Below are positions 7,943-15,763 of a DNA stretch of 64,000 bases, in pieces. Position 1 is the first letter of the stretch. Every line of letters begins with the position of its first letter. This stretch comes from Planctomycetaceae bacterium. Lineage in GTDB: Bacteria; Planctomycetota; Planctomycetia; Pirellulales; Pirellulaceae. A program made the translations under genes and the position numbers. The notes under the pieces are model-generated. The model did no database searches and had not been told where the DNA came from. It was given only the letters and a program-made list of their open reading frames with translations. The DNA lies in NCBI GenBank assembly GCA_021298315.1, contig JAJTFC010000005.1, positions 1 to 64,000 of the forward strand, written 5' to 3'.

Positions 7943-10900
7943 GCTTGAACTCTCAGGCTCCATTGGATCTAGAGCGACTCTTGCGGCACGATGCGACCAG
8001 ACTCACTCGGCAATGGGCTCGACTCCAACGCGTCAGTTCCGAAAGAATTCAGCAGGATTTGCAGCGATGGCAAGCTGCCCTCGAATCGTCCTACGCTCGC
8101 TTTGATCAAAGGCTCAATACGCCTTATCGGATCGACTATGATCCTGAATTGCCGATCTACAATCATCGCCAGGAGATCCTTGAGATATTGGCCAATCGCC
8201 AAACGATGATCGTCTGCGGGGAGACCGGGTCGGGCAAAAGCACCCAGCTTCCAAAACTCTGTCTGCAGGCCGGCTTGTTTCGCCACGGTTGGATCGGTCA
8301 CACGCAACCCCGCAGACTCGCTGCGCGCTCGATCGCCAATCGGCTCGCCCAGGAACTCGATACAGAGCTTGGTCAAGTCGTCGGCTACAAGATTCGGTTC
8401 CAAGATCGCACGCAGGAATCGTCGCTCGTGAAACTCATGACCGACGGGATTCTATTGGCCGAAATCCAACGCGATCCTCTCTTGGAAGCTTACGAGTGCA
8501 TCATCGTCGACGAAGCTCACGAAAGATCGATCCAAATCGACATGCTCATGGCCTACCTTGCAGAGCTGGTGCATCGTCGACCTGAACTCAGACTCATCAT
8601 CACCAGCGCGACGATCGATGCCCAGCGGTTCTCAGAGCACTTTTACGACACGCTAGGACCAGCTCCGATCCTCTCGATCCAAGGTCGCAGTTATCCAGTC
8701 GAGATCCGATACCGAGGCATCCAAAGCCTGGCCGATGCCCCTGTGATCGAGAGCGACTCTGCCCAGCTCGATCGGCTCTGCATGGCTGTCGATGAACTTT
8801 TTAGCGAAGGCCGTGGCGATATCCTTGCCTTCTTTCCATCCGAACGGGACATCCGGGATGCAAGCCGACGACTTCGAGGCCATCTGACCCACCGCGGTCT
8901 GGAAAGTTCGGTCGAGGTGCTACCGCTTTACGCTAGGCTCACGGAGGCCGAACAGCAAAGGGTCTTTCAACCCCACAGGCAAACTCGAATCGTTCTTGCA
9001 ACCAATGTCGCAGAGTCGTCTCTGACGGTTCCTGGAATCCGTTACGTGATCGATACGGGTACTGCCCGCGTCTCGCGCTATGCACCACGAAGCCGTGTGC
9101 AACGTCTGCCGATCGAGCCGATTTGTCAAGCATCGGCCAACCAGCGTTCTGGACGATGTGGTCGACTCGGGCCGGGTATCGCGATTCGGCTCTACGACCA
9201 ATCGGACTACCTGGCCAGGGCCGGCTTTACCCAGCCCGAAATCATGCGATGTGATCTGGCAGCAACGATCCTGCATGCAAAGTCCCTGAGGATCGACGAC
9301 ATCGAATCGCTCGCTTGGCTCGATCCACCAAGGCCCGAGAGCATTCGCGAAGGCCTTCAAACGCTGCGCGAGATCCAGGCGATCGACGATTCGGGCAGTT
9401 TGACGCGCATCGGTCGTACTCTCTCGAACTGGCCGGTCTCTCCACGTATCGGTCGCATGCTCTTGGCCGCCCACGAAAACGGTTGCCTGCATGAGATGCT
9501 CATCATCGCTTCGGCACTTGAAACCCAAGACCCACGCGTGCGACCTCCGGAATTTCAGCAAGCTGCCGACGAAGCACACAAGCGATTCAAGGACAACCAA
9601 AGCGACTTTGTCACTCTGCTTCGCATCTGGGACTTCTATCAGTCCCTTCGAGAAAAACTCGGTCGAAGCCGATTGGAGAAGGCCTGCAGAGACTCGTTCT
9701 TGTCGCTGGTGCGACTGCGAGAATGGGGTGATGTCCATCGGCAGCTTTTGGAACAGTGCCGCGAAGCTGGTTTGACGATCCAATCCCGACGGATTGCCGT
9801 TGTCGATCATGAGCAACCCGAACAACAAAACCCAACCCGCGAAAAATTCTCAGACGGATATGCACCCTTGCATCAAGCGATCCTGGCGGGCTTGCCCTCC
9901 GGGGTGGCAATGCTCGATGACAAAGGAAAGTACAAAGGTGCATTGAACATGGAGCTGATGCTTTGGCCCGGTTCATGCCTCCGAGGTGCCAACGCCAAGT
10001 GGATCGTTTGCTCGGAAGTCGTCGAGACCCACGATCGCTTTGCACGAACCGCCGCTCGGATCGATCCGGTATGGATTGAAAAAGTTCTCGGGCACTGTTT
10101 GAAATACTCCTACGACGAACCTCACTTCAGCCGCAAACAAGGCTCTGCGATGGTCATGCGCCGCGGCAGTCTCATGGGGCTGCCTGCCGTCCATCGTCAT
10201 CCAGTTCCACTTGCGCCGCTCGACAAAAAACTCGCTCGCGATCTGCTGATCGAACACGGACTGGCCGAGTTGCAACTCGAATCCCGGGCTAAGTTTTGGA
10301 ACCAAAACCTTAAATTTCTCGATGATCTTAAGCGTGTCGGAGACAAGACCAGGCGAAGAGATTTTCTGGTCGATGCGTTTGCTCTCTTGGCGTTCTATCG
10401 CGAGTGCATTCCAGAGCATGTGGTCGATCGAGTGACTCTCGAACAATGGGACAAAACACTTAAAGACACCCAAGCCCCCCCGTATCTGTCGTGCGATGTG
10501 CTCGAACTGCAAGTCGATGCGGCTTCGATGATCCATCAGTTTCCCGATCAGCTTGAAATCGGCTCGACGAGCCGACTGCCATTGAGTTACCGTTTCGAAC
10601 CCGGAACCGAGAGCGATGGGGTGACGGTCCAAGTCCCCCAGGCATTTGCCGAGCAGTTGCATCAAGAGAAACTCGAATGGTTGGTGCCTGGACTCCTTGA
10701 GGAAAAGCTCATAGCGTTGCTCAAGTCGCTACCGAAGAGACTGCGAAGGCAACTGGTGCCCATCCCTGATACCGCCCGTCAATTGTTACCGAAAATGCTC
10801 CAGGCGTCGGCTCGATCCGAACCTTTTTGGAAGAGCCTGTGCGAGGTGTGTTCGAAACAAATTGGCGAACCTGTTGAAAAGTCCGATTTCGATAGCGACG

Positions 10901-11991
10901 GTTTGCCGGAGCACCTGCGATTCCGTATCGAGTTGAAAGATCCTCAAGGCAAAAACCTCATCGTCACAAGGCAAATTGAAACGCTTCAACAAGCTGCATT
11001 CCAACAAATCGATGAGAATCATCAAGGAGTAGGGCAGGGGGGGAAAGCCACACCAAGCAATTACCCTTGGCAACGCCAAGGCATGCAGCAATGGGATATT
11101 CCCGAATTGCCCGAGAAGGTGATCGAACTCCTAGGTGGGGTACGCATGGAGCGTTACCCCAGTTTGGTTTGGGGGGATTCCAAGGCCTCGACGATCCTCT
11201 ACGATCATCCACATTTAGCTGAGCAGCAACTGCGCGAATGCTTGATTCGACTCTGGTCAAGCAATCAGCGACGGGAGATCAAGAGCCAGATCCAATACTT
11301 GCCAAAATGGACCCAGTGCGGCTTGTGGCTATCGGATCGTTTCAACGCCAATGCACTCTCGGAGTTTGTGTCGTTGTTGATGGCGCGTTTGGCACTGGTT
11401 GAAATTCAATGGGCAAAAGACACCGGACGCTTCGAGCCTTGTCCTCGAACCCTTTTGGATTGGGAAGCTCTTAAGGCAGGCAGTGTCCAAAGGATTGGAA
11501 TGGCGGCCGGAGAGGTTGCTCGCTGGTTGCAAAAATTCGCAGAAGCTTACTACCACGTCAGGCGTCATAAAGAGAGTATGTCCAAAACGCTCTGGGATCA
11601 ATGCAAAGAGATCCAAGCCCAGCTTGATGGTCTGATGGATCCGGCTCATGCACTCCATACACCGTGGGTGTATGTCAAGGATCTTCCACGGTTTCTTGGA
11701 GCTATGTCGATCCGTTTAGAGAAACTCAAACTCGGCGGTGTGCAAAAGGATCAGCAATTGGATAGCGGGCCGGTTCAAGCGGCACAGGACTATACTCAGA
11801 GACTTAGCAAGCTTGAGAATCAATTGGCATTTTCGAAGCACAAAAGTAAGTGGCATCCTTCGGGTCTGCTTTTAGAATATCGATGGATGATCGAGGAGTA
11901 TCGCGTGAGTGTTCATGCACAGAAGCTTGGGACTCGCCTAAGTGTATCGCCAAAGAGGATTGAGAAGATCCAGCAACAACTCGACGCCTGA
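7939..11991 (+). CDS. hrpA: ATP-dependent RNA helicase HrpA (DEAH box)
   Basis: About 1350 residues, slightly longer than E. coli HrpA. DEAH-box motifs are clear: Walker A GETGSGKST at residues 94-102, DEAH at 191-194, and SAT (ITSATIDAQRF) about 30 residues later. A helicase C-terminal domain follows with TNVAESSLTVPGIRYVIDTG and QRSGRCGRLGPG. The HA2 and OB-fold regions and a long C-terminal DUF3418-like region complete the family layout. HrpA unwinds RNA and is implicated in rescue of stalled ribosomes and mRNA processing. The start at 7939 is chosen because it overlaps the permease stop in an ATGA; a longer upstream frame lies inside the permease gene. Confidence 0.93.
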   Translation: MSLNSQAPLDLERLLRHDATRLTRQWARLQRVSSERIQQDLQRWQAALESSYARFDQRLNTPYRIDYDPELPIYNHRQEILEILANRQTMIVCGETGSGKSTQLPKLCLQAGLFRHGWIGHTQPRRLAARSIANRLAQELDTELGQVVGYKIRFQDRTQESSLVKLMTDGILLAEIQRDPLLEAYECIIVDEAHERSIQIDMLMAYLAELVHRRPELRLIITSATIDAQRFSEHFYDTLGPAPILSIQGRSYPVEIRYRGIQSLADAPVIESDSAQLDRLCMAVDELFSEGRGDILAFFPSERDIRDASRRLRGHLTHRGLESSVEVLPLYARLTEAEQQRVFQPHRQTRIVLATNVAESSLTVPGIRYVIDTGTARVSRYAPRSRVQRLPIEPICQASANQRSGRCGRLGPGIAIRLYDQSDYLARAGFTQPEIMRCDLAATILHAKSLRIDDIESLAWLDPPRPESIREGLQTLREIQAIDDSGSLTRIGRTLSNWPVSPRIGRMLLAAHENGCLHEMLIIASALETQDPRVRPPEFQQAADEAHKRFKDNQSDFVTLLRIWDFYQSLREKLGRSRLEKACRDSFLSLVRLREWGDVHRQLLEQCREAGLTIQSRRIAVVDHEQPEQQNPTREKFSDGYAPLHQAILAGLPSGVAMLDDKGKYKGALNMELMLWPGSCLRGANAKWIVCSEVVETHDRFARTAARIDPVWIEKVLGHCLKYSYDEPHFSRKQGSAMVMRRGSLMGLPAVHRHPVPLAPLDKKLARDLLIEHGLAELQLESRAKFWNQNLKFLDDLKRVGDKTRRRDFLVDAFALLAFYRECIPEHVVDRVTLEQWDKTLKDTQAPPYLSCDVLELQVDAASMIHQFPDQLEIGSTSRLPLSYRFEPGTESDGVTVQVPQAFAEQLHQEKLEWLVPGLLEEKLIALLKSLPKRLRRQLVPIPDTARQLLPKMLQASARSEPFWKSLCEVCSKQIGEPVEKSDFDSDGLPEHLRFRIELKDPQGKNLIVTRQIETLQQAAFQQIDENHQGVGQGGKATPSNYPWQRQGMQQWDIPELPEKVIELLGGVRMERYPSLVWGDSKASTILYDHPHLAEQQLRECLIRLWSSNQRREIKSQIQYLPKWTQCGLWLSDRFNANALSEFVSLLMARLALVEIQWAKDTGRFEPCPRTLLDWEALKAGSVQRIGMAAGEVARWLQKFAEAYYHVRRHKESMSKTLWDQCKEIQAQLDGLMDPAHALHTPWVYVKDLPRFLGAMSIRLEKLKLGGVQKDQQLDSGPVQAAQDYTQRLSKLENQLAFSKHKSKWHPSGLLLEYRWMIEEYRVSVHAQKLGTRLSVSPKRIEKIQQQLDA

Positions 11992-12008
11992 GGCAGGGTT
12001 AAGGCTTT

Positions 12009-12146
12009 AGGCCAATATCGTCAAATCGACATTTGAATCATTTTAGGAAAGATTGGATTTGAGTGTATTTCGGCGCATGCCGAGGGGTTTTTGAAAGCGG
12101 TTGGTCGCAAGCCCTCCGGTGAAGGGGCAATTGTTCACCGGGCCGC
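12009..12146. repeat. 138-bp dispersed repeat, copy A1
   Basis: This segment recurs with modest divergence at 12263-12401. Both copies share caattgttcaccggg, gagtgtatttcgg and a CCGGTGAA/TTCACCGG inverted repeat (12116-12141 in this copy) separated by about 10 bases. The 116-bp repeat unit lies exactly between the two copies. The hairpin follows the hrpA stop and might also act as a transcription end, although no T-run is present. Confidence 0.75.
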
Positions 12147-12262
12147 AGGCCCAGTAACCCGAAGTGTAAACGAGGAAGCACTCGAGTGATCGTCATGCGA
12201 AGCCATCGGCCGTGTACTATCGCTGCCTCCCTCACGGTTCGGGTTACTAGCCACCGGACCGC
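12147..12262. repeat. 116-bp palindromic dispersed repeat, copy 1
   Basis: The unit begins aggcccagtaacccga and ends with tcgggttactag plus a short ccaccgg tail. The ends AGTAACCCGA and TCGGGTTACT are exact inverted repeats, so transcripts or single-stranded DNA can fold into a long imperfect hairpin. Three more copies lie at 46389-46711. Short stop-containing frames across the unit are not genes. Confidence 0.85.
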
Positions 12263-12401
12263 AGGCACAATACCGTCAATTCGACATTTCGGTCATTTTG
12301 GAAACGATCGGACTTGAGTGTATTTCGGCACATGCCGAGCGGTTTTTGAAAAGCGGGTTGGGCGCAAGCCCTCCGGTGAAGGGGCAATTGTTCACCGGGC
12401 A
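12263..12401. repeat. 138-bp dispersed repeat, copy A2
   Basis: Second copy of the 12009-12146 segment, in the same orientation and visibly diverged (for example taccgtcaattcg against tatcgtcaaatcg). It restarts with the same aggc bases that end the 116-bp unit, which gives an A-B-A arrangement. Confidence 0.75.
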
Positions 12402-12780
12402 GCTTGCGCTGCTCCGCTACCATTTGCTGATTACTACGAAATGCAACTTCATCAATGTCCCGATTTTACGGCTTTAGCGCTTGATGGTACGTTCCGCGGT
12501 TGGTGGATTATCCTGTTGCGATCTACCCGTCGTCAGTGGTTCTCGAATCCATGGCGTTCCTCATCGCGTCCAACCGCTTCACGTACCCTACATCAGCGTT
12601 CATCAGCGTCCATCAGCGGTCCGGTTTTGGTCTTCATCAGCGGTCGGAAAAAACCACCTAAGTTGCCAAAATTAACGAATCGTCAAGGTCCCCCAAGTCG
12701 ATATAGATTTTCACACCAAAGATCCCTAGAGTCAGAACCACTTACGCCAAGGTGTCCAACGAACGGAATCAGCAGGACCC
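12402..12780. other. Non-coding stretch with a short catcagcg tandem
   Basis: No convincing gene is seen. At 12591-12646 the 10-bp motif catcagcgtt/catcagcgtc is repeated three times, followed after a gap by another catcagcggt. Similar catcagcg arrays are common in planctomycete intergenic DNA (recollection, not checked). The promoter of the downstream two-gene unit presumably lies in 12650-12780, but no site is clear. Confidence 0.5.
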
Positions 12781-13839
12781 ATGATGAACCAAACTCAGCC
12801 ATCCTCAAGACTACGCAATACCAAACAGATCCATAAGCCGCCTACGGGCACCGGTCAAAAACTTCCACCGGTTCTCTTCTCCCTTCCCGATCTGTCCGAA
12901 GCTTGCCAAACTCCCTGCCCGGAGCCAACCTATGCTAGCACTCTTGCAGAGGGTCCAATCGCAGGCAGTCAACTACCCAAAGCTAACTTTCCAAGGCCTC
13001 AGGTCGAAGACAATCCACGCGAAAAAACATCCAAACTTTTGAATGCAGCGATCGGTTTTCTCGCCTTCACGATGTTCCTCATCGGGCTAAAACTCTACAC
13101 CGATCGAGCTTCAGAACGCTCACGAGCCAATCAACGGCTCATCAACAGTCATGCTCAAGCGACGACGGGCCAAGCAGAGCCAAAGACCTCTGTTTCGCAA
13201 TCGAGCGAACCGACAACCCAACTGCCTGTAAACCTCAACGTTGGGCCCCAGAGAGCCACCTATCAAACCCCTGTTTCGAATCCCTCGATCCAACCTTCAA
13301 ACCACTCTGGCGAATCTTCCAATAAAGCCGTCTTGGAAATTTCCGACCCGGTCGTACCTGCAAGCTATCCAGGGGAACCTACCCAAGCATTGGAATATCC
13401 AGTCCCTTCGACCGGCGTGACACCTCTATCGCTTCCGCCTGTAGCGCTTCCACTTGCAACACCCCCTAGCACACTCCCTCAATCATCACTCCAAAAACCA
13501 ATCGCTTTGCAACCTCAATCGCCTTCCTCTGCGATACCTTCGCAATCCTTAGACGCAATACCTGCATCTTCGCTCAACACGCGTGACATGATCCTCTTGC
13601 GACAAGGCAAATCGATCGACCTTACCAATCGCGATCGGGATAGCAATCCCGTTTCGATGACGGTCAAGCCTACTGGCAACTCGGCAACCAAACTCACCGG
13701 GGAGACTTACCCTCCCGTCCGACAGAAGTACGAACCGATTAGCATCTCGCCACCGGCGAGCACCATCGCACGACCGACATCGATGGAAATACCAGATCCA
13801 CCCAAGCCCTATCAACCCATCGGGGCTTCGTTCGAGTAA
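12781..13839 (+). CDS. Pro/Ser-rich single-pass membrane protein
   Basis: 352 residues with a soluble N-terminal region of about 90 residues, one membrane helix (LNAAIGFLAFTMFLIGLKLY, about residues 90-110) and a long low-complexity extracytoplasmic region dominated by Pro, Ser, Thr and Gln. No catalytic motif is seen. It lies 48 bp upstream of the CpsD/MinD-like ATPase gene on the same strand, and the pair is probably an operon. The arrangement recalls polysaccharide-export regulators, where a membrane protein partners a cytoplasmic BY-kinase-like ATPase, but the membrane protein here lacks the Wzz topology with two helices. Function unknown. Confidence 0.65.
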   Translation: MMNQTQPSSRLRNTKQIHKPPTGTGQKLPPVLFSLPDLSEACQTPCPEPTYASTLAEGPIAGSQLPKANFPRPQVEDNPREKTSKLLNAAIGFLAFTMFLIGLKLYTDRASERSRANQRLINSHAQATTGQAEPKTSVSQSSEPTTQLPVNLNVGPQRATYQTPVSNPSIQPSNHSGESSNKAVLEISDPVVPASYPGEPTQALEYPVPSTGVTPLSLPPVALPLATPPSTLPQSSLQKPIALQPQSPSSAIPSQSLDAIPASSLNTRDMILLRQGKSIDLTNRDRDSNPVSMTVKPTGNSATKLTGETYPPVRQKYEPISISPPASTIARPTSMEIPDPPKPYQPIGASFE

Positions 13840-13887
13840 AGCTGACCTCGCTAAACATTCCTTGGATAACCACCTGGAAGACGACTT

Positions 13888-14670
13888 ATGAGCCAAACAC
13901 CGATCTCCTTCCTTGGATCTTGGGACACCGATTCGACAGTGCCACAGCCAAGCTCCAGGAATCCGCTTAAACAAACCCTTGCGCCCGAGGAACCTTGGGA
14001 TTCTCCAAATCCCCTGAGTCCATCTTGGGAGGTCGACGCGTTCTGTTGGCCAGAAGTGGTTTTGAAACTCCAAGAGGTTAATACCGAATCGATGCGGCGA
14101 GTCAGCCAGCATCTAGCCGCGTCGAACCGCAGTGGGCTCAAGATCCTGGCCGTCACCAGTGGCGAACGAGGGGTCGGTCGATCCACCGTTTCGATGCACC
14201 TTGCTCGCGCTGCGTCCCAAGCTGGATTGAAGGTCGCTTTGGTCGATGCCGATTTGCAGCATCCAAGCCTCATCGATCAACTACAAATCGATGCTCCGAA
14301 TTCTTGGCATCAATGCATTACCGATGGCCTTCCGATGGACGAAGCCGCGGTGTCCTCGGTCGAAGAGAACATCGCGATCTTTCCATTGACCGAACCTCAA
14401 CCGATAAGCATGCTTCAACTCCATGGCATGCGTATGGCCCGATTCGTCGAGCGATTGGCCAAAGACTATGACCTTGTGATCCTCGACTCTTGTTTGCTCA
14501 CCAAAGAATCGACATCGCTTGTCGGATACGAAACACCCGCATCCTTGCACGCAGCGATTGTGGTCATCGACTCAGAACTCAGCGCCAATGACCGACTCGA
14601 AGATGCTTGCTGTGCCCTGAAAACCATGGGTATCCATTCGGTCGGAGTCGTTGAAAACTTCCGACCGTAA
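13888..14670 (+). CDS. CpsD/MinD-like P-loop ATPase with Arg in the Walker A Lys position
   Basis: 260 residues. After a Pro-rich N-terminal 50 residues comes a CpsD/ParA-type fold: the Walker A region is SGERGVGRST (residues 91-100), the A-prime motif is LVDADLQHPSL (from about 118), and a further hydrophobic strand ends in Asp (LVILDS). The position normally held by the invariant Lys is Arg98. The C-terminus lacks the Tyr cluster of bacterial tyrosine kinases. It may bind nucleotide weakly or only serve as a scaffold for the membrane protein encoded just upstream (inference). The start at 13888 is the first ATG after the upstream stop and has a nearby purine-rich stretch (ctggaaga). Confidence 0.75.
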   Translation: MSQTPISFLGSWDTDSTVPQPSSRNPLKQTLAPEEPWDSPNPLSPSWEVDAFCWPEVVLKLQEVNTESMRRVSQHLAASNRSGLKILAVTSGERGVGRSTVSMHLARAASQAGLKVALVDADLQHPSLIDQLQIDAPNSWHQCITDGLPMDEAAVSSVEENIAIFPLTEPQPISMLQLHGMRMARFVERLAKDYDLVILDSCLLTKESTSLVGYETPASLHAAIVVIDSELSANDRLEDACCALKTMGIHSVGVVENFRP

Positions 14671-14710
14671 ATGTTTCACCGTAAAAGTTTTCACCGTAAA
14701 CGTTTCGCTT
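14665..14710. repeat. Three short direct repeats after the ATPase stop
   Basis: The motif ccgtaaaNgtttca appears three times in a row with a period of 15-16 bp, starting inside the final codons and stop of the ATPase gene. It fills most of the gap before the convergent EF-hand gene. No stem typical of a terminator is obvious. Confidence 0.6.
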
Positions 14711-14725
14711 AGCTCACTGGCCTTT

Positions 14726-15721
14726 TTAGAAATCAGGCCGACGAGGACGTTCTGGGCTTGGTCCACCTGATCCGCCAGGACCGCGAGGACCTCCGGGGCC
14801 ACCAGGTCCACCAGGACCGACACCGGGGCCTCCAGCTCCCCCCGGGCTACCGGGTCCACCGGGGCCAAAGCCTTGCCCGCGTCCTTGGCCACCCTCGGGT
14901 GGTCCGCCAGGGCCTTGTTGTCGTTGTCCGCCAAAGGGCATGTTTTTGGCAAACTCCATCAGTTCGTCGCGATTGAGTTTTCCGTCACCGTCTCGATCAA
15001 ACTGCATGGCTCGCTCGACGAATCGTTCTGGGTTGGGTTGAAAGCCACCGGGTCCTCGCCCTTCAGGTGGCGGGCCACCTTCGGGTCTTGGTCCACCTTC
15101 AGGTCTGCGTCCTTCGGGTCTTGGTCCGCCCTCGGGAGGTGGGCCACCTTCAGGTCTGCGACCTTCGGGTCTTGGTCCCCCTTCGGGTGGTGGTCCGCCT
15201 TCAGGTCTGCGACCTTCGGGTCTTGGTCCCCCTTCGGGTGGTGGTCCGCCTTCAGGTCTGCGACCTTCGGGTCTTGGTCCCCCTTCGGGTGGTGGGCCGC
15301 CTTCAGGTCTGCGTCCTTCGGGTCTTGGGCCACCTTCGGGTCTGCGCGCTTCCCTTGGCGCACCACCTTCGGGTCTAGCATCTTGAATCAATCCCGGTGG
15401 TCCATCAGGTGGTCCACCCGGTGGGCCGCCTTGTGGGCCTCGGCCCTGCATCCGGAATCGTTGTGTGTCGCGAGCAAGTTCCATGAGTTCGTCGCGACCG
15501 AGTTTTCCATCGCCATCTTTGTCAAAACGCATCGCCATGTTGACAAAATCCTCGGGACTGGGCCGATTCATCCCAGGTCCGAAACCGCCTGGGCCTTCGG
15601 GGCCACCCGGGCCACGCAAACCACCTGGAGGGCCTTGAGGCCCCGGACCATCGGGGGGCTGAGCAAGACTTGAACAAGTCCCTGCGCCCAAGAGCAGCGC
15701 GGCCATCAATAGCTTTTTCAT
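14726..15721 (-). CDS. Secreted EF-hand protein with Pro/Gly-rich collagen-like repeats
   Basis: 331 residues. A signal peptide (about 20 residues, ending near LAQ) is followed by two copies of an EF-hand module, FDKDGDGKLGRDEL (near residue 70) and FDRDGDGKLNRDEL (near residue 240), each preceded by a similar helix. Between them lies a Gly/Pro/Glu/Arg-rich region with a 17-residue unit (PEGRRPEGGPPPEGG) repeated five times. The C-terminus is Gly/Pro-rich with GGPGGP runs. Ca2+ binding is expected from the intact DxDxDG loops; the role of the repeats is unknown. It lies 42 bp downstream of the PQQ-propeller gene on the same strand, so the two are probably co-transcribed. Confidence 0.85.
   Translation of the reverse strand: MKKLLMAALLLGAGTCSSLAQPPDGPGPQGPPGGLRGPGGPEGPGGFGPGMNRPSPEDFVNMAMRFDKDGDGKLGRDELMELARDTQRFRMQGRGPQGGPPGGPPDGPPGLIQDARPEGGAPREARRPEGGPRPEGRRPEGGPPPEGGPRPEGRRPEGGPPPEGGPRPEGRRPEGGPPPEGGPRPEGRRPEGGPPPEGGPRPEGRRPEGGPRPEGGPPPEGRGPGGFQPNPERFVERAMQFDRDGDGKLNRDELMEFAKNMPFGGQRQQGPGGPPEGGQGRGQGFGPGGPGSPGGAGGPGVGPGGPGGPGGPRGPGGSGGPSPERPRRPDF
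15101..15355. repeat. 51-bp tandem repeat inside the EF-hand gene
   Basis: The motif aggtctgcg(a/t)ccttcggg starts at 15101, 15152, 15203, 15254 and 15305, an exact period of 51 bp. The unit is 17 codons and keeps the reading frame. Several copies are nearly identical in DNA, which suggests recent expansion by slippage or unequal recombination. Confidence 0.92.
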
Positions 15722-15763
15722 GATGCAATTCTTCCTTAGGAAAGAGGATTCGTAACCTGAACG

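Noticed and set aside
12038-12268. Short minus-strand frame encoding an Arg/Thr-rich peptide, with look-alikes at 46424-46680
   Set aside because: It lies wholly in the 116-bp and 138-bp repeats and recurs only because the DNA repeats recur.
12318-12836. Plus-strand 172-codon frame
   Set aside because: Begins in the repeat block and overlaps the well-supported gene at 12781; composition looks random.
14873-15673. A long plus-strand frame rich in Trp, Ser and Phe
   Set aside because: It is the antisense of the EF-hand repeat gene; its repetitive composition follows from the 51-bp repeat and not from coding selection.
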